NCBI GenBank assembly: GCA_027334785.1
Contig: DAHWQF010000012.1
Coordinates: 1 to 6,843 of the forward strand
Source of the DNA: Acidimicrobiaceae bacterium
Lineage (GTDB): Bacteria; Actinomycetota; Acidimicrobiia; Acidimicrobiales; Palsa-688
DNA length: 6,843 nucleotides
Direction: 5' to 3'
The first letter of the stretch is position 1; each line of letters opens with the position of its first letter. Position numbers and translations under genes: made by a program. Positions 6,620 to 6,843 of the stretch are shown here, one piece after another. A model generated the notes under the pieces. It was given only the letters and a program-made list of their open reading frames with translations, had not been told where the DNA came from and did not search any database.

Positions 6620-6648
6620 AGTATACGCAGCAGGATGTCCCGTCGCAA
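6620..6648 (-). promoter_or_regulatory. Sigma-70-type promoter (TTGCGA - 17 - TATACT) of the large beta-helix protein gene
   Basis: On the minus strand, TTGCGA (6648-6643) and TATACT (6625-6620) are separated by 17 bases. This is the best promoter in the window: five of six bases match the -10 consensus and four of six match the -35. Transcription should start around 6613-6611, coinciding with GTG 6611 in the frame of the large protein. No Shine-Dalgarno sequence precedes either GTG 6611 or ATG 6659, so a leaderless mRNA starting with GTG is the simplest reading. Confidence 0.65.
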
Positions 6649-6705
6649 GGTCGCCGCATTCCGACTGGGACGTTCTAAGGACCGTTGGTGACCATTTCTG
6701 ACCGA

Positions 6706-6843
6706 TCAACACCGAATTGGTGCGGCCAGTGTGCGGCCTACGGAGCCAGTAGGGCATCCGAGCAACGCCCTGAGCAGGGCTTTCATGGCCTTGAGCAAGG
6801 AGACCACGTCGTCGTAGTCCCGCCCCTCACAGAGCCCCCGTGC
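6706..6843 (-). CDS. Probable C-terminal end of an unrecognised minus-strand gene
   Basis: Reading the minus strand from the window edge, one frame stays open for 45 codons and stops with TGA at 6708-6706. It encodes a hydrophilic start (CEGRDYDDVV) and then an amphipathic helix-like stretch LLKAMKALLRALLG. The first 28 codons have only about three A/T third positions, as expected of real coding DNA here; bias is weaker in the last 17. The other two minus frames close quickly. The gene would end 57 bases before the promoter of the large beta-helix protein. No family is recognised, and the short length leaves chance possible. Confidence 0.4.
   Translation of the reverse strand, partial: ARGLCEGRDYDDVVSLLKAMKALLRALLGCPTGSVGRTLAAPIRC

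Noticed and set aside
6657..6659. ATG at 6659 as the start of the large beta-helix protein
   Set aside because: It lies upstream of a strong -35/-10 pair, lacks a ribosome binding site and adds a Cys-rich prefix to the signal peptide. Not fully excluded.
6767..6800. Two small hairpins with the same GAGC loop, considered as a terminator
   Set aside because: They arise from repeated Leu codons (TTGCTCAAGGC, CTGCTCAGGGC) in the probable coding frame; stems are 4-5 bp with no proper T-run.

Overview
The window is very GC-rich, strongly biased to G/C in third codon positions, and dominated by secreted proteins. It looks chromosomal and actinobacterial. The most specific clue is the roughly 42-residue repeat carrying GYWLVASDGG and FAFGDA in the first gene; from general knowledge this repeat is very common in Acidimicrobiia. 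An acid-type (G1) peptidase fits that often acidophilic class. The class is an inference, and I cannot name a species.

Layout, left to right. (1) The 3' part of a plus-strand surface or secreted protein (1-1334): WLVASDGG repeats, a Thr/Pro linker, and a C-terminal lysozyme-like (GH25-type) domain. (2) After 90 bases, a plus-strand secreted G1 (eqolisin) glutamic peptidase (1425-2867) with two near-duplicate Ig-like modules ahead of the catalytic domain. (3) A short convergent gap with a 16-bp tandem repeat, then a minus-strand beta-carbonic anhydrase (3069-3569). (4) A plus-strand mini-ORF (3668-3868) that is little more than a signal peptide. Its predicted cleavage site lies within two bases of the 3' end of the next gene, so it looks like the stump of a lost secreted-protein gene. 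(5) A very large minus-strand secreted protein (3831 to 6611 or 6659): Ig-like domain, long alanine-rich helical middle, and a cysteine-rich right-handed beta-helix at the C-terminus. (6) At the right edge, probably the last 45 codons of another minus-strand gene.

Working together: four of the six units carry export signals or extracellular architecture (wall hydrolase, acid peptidase, beta-helix protein, signal-peptide stump). The region therefore looks like a cell-surface/exoprotein neighbourhood, not a metabolic operon. Only the carbonic anhydrase is clearly cytoplasmic. Spacing and orientation suggest independent transcription units. Two of them (peptidase and beta-helix protein) have -10-like hexamers placed so that transcription would begin at or next to the start codon, which points to leaderless mRNAs. 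I see no tRNA, rRNA, CRISPR array, insertion sequence or integrase. The least described item is the large three-part beta-helix protein. The most suggestive evolutionary signal is the signal-peptide stump abutting it.
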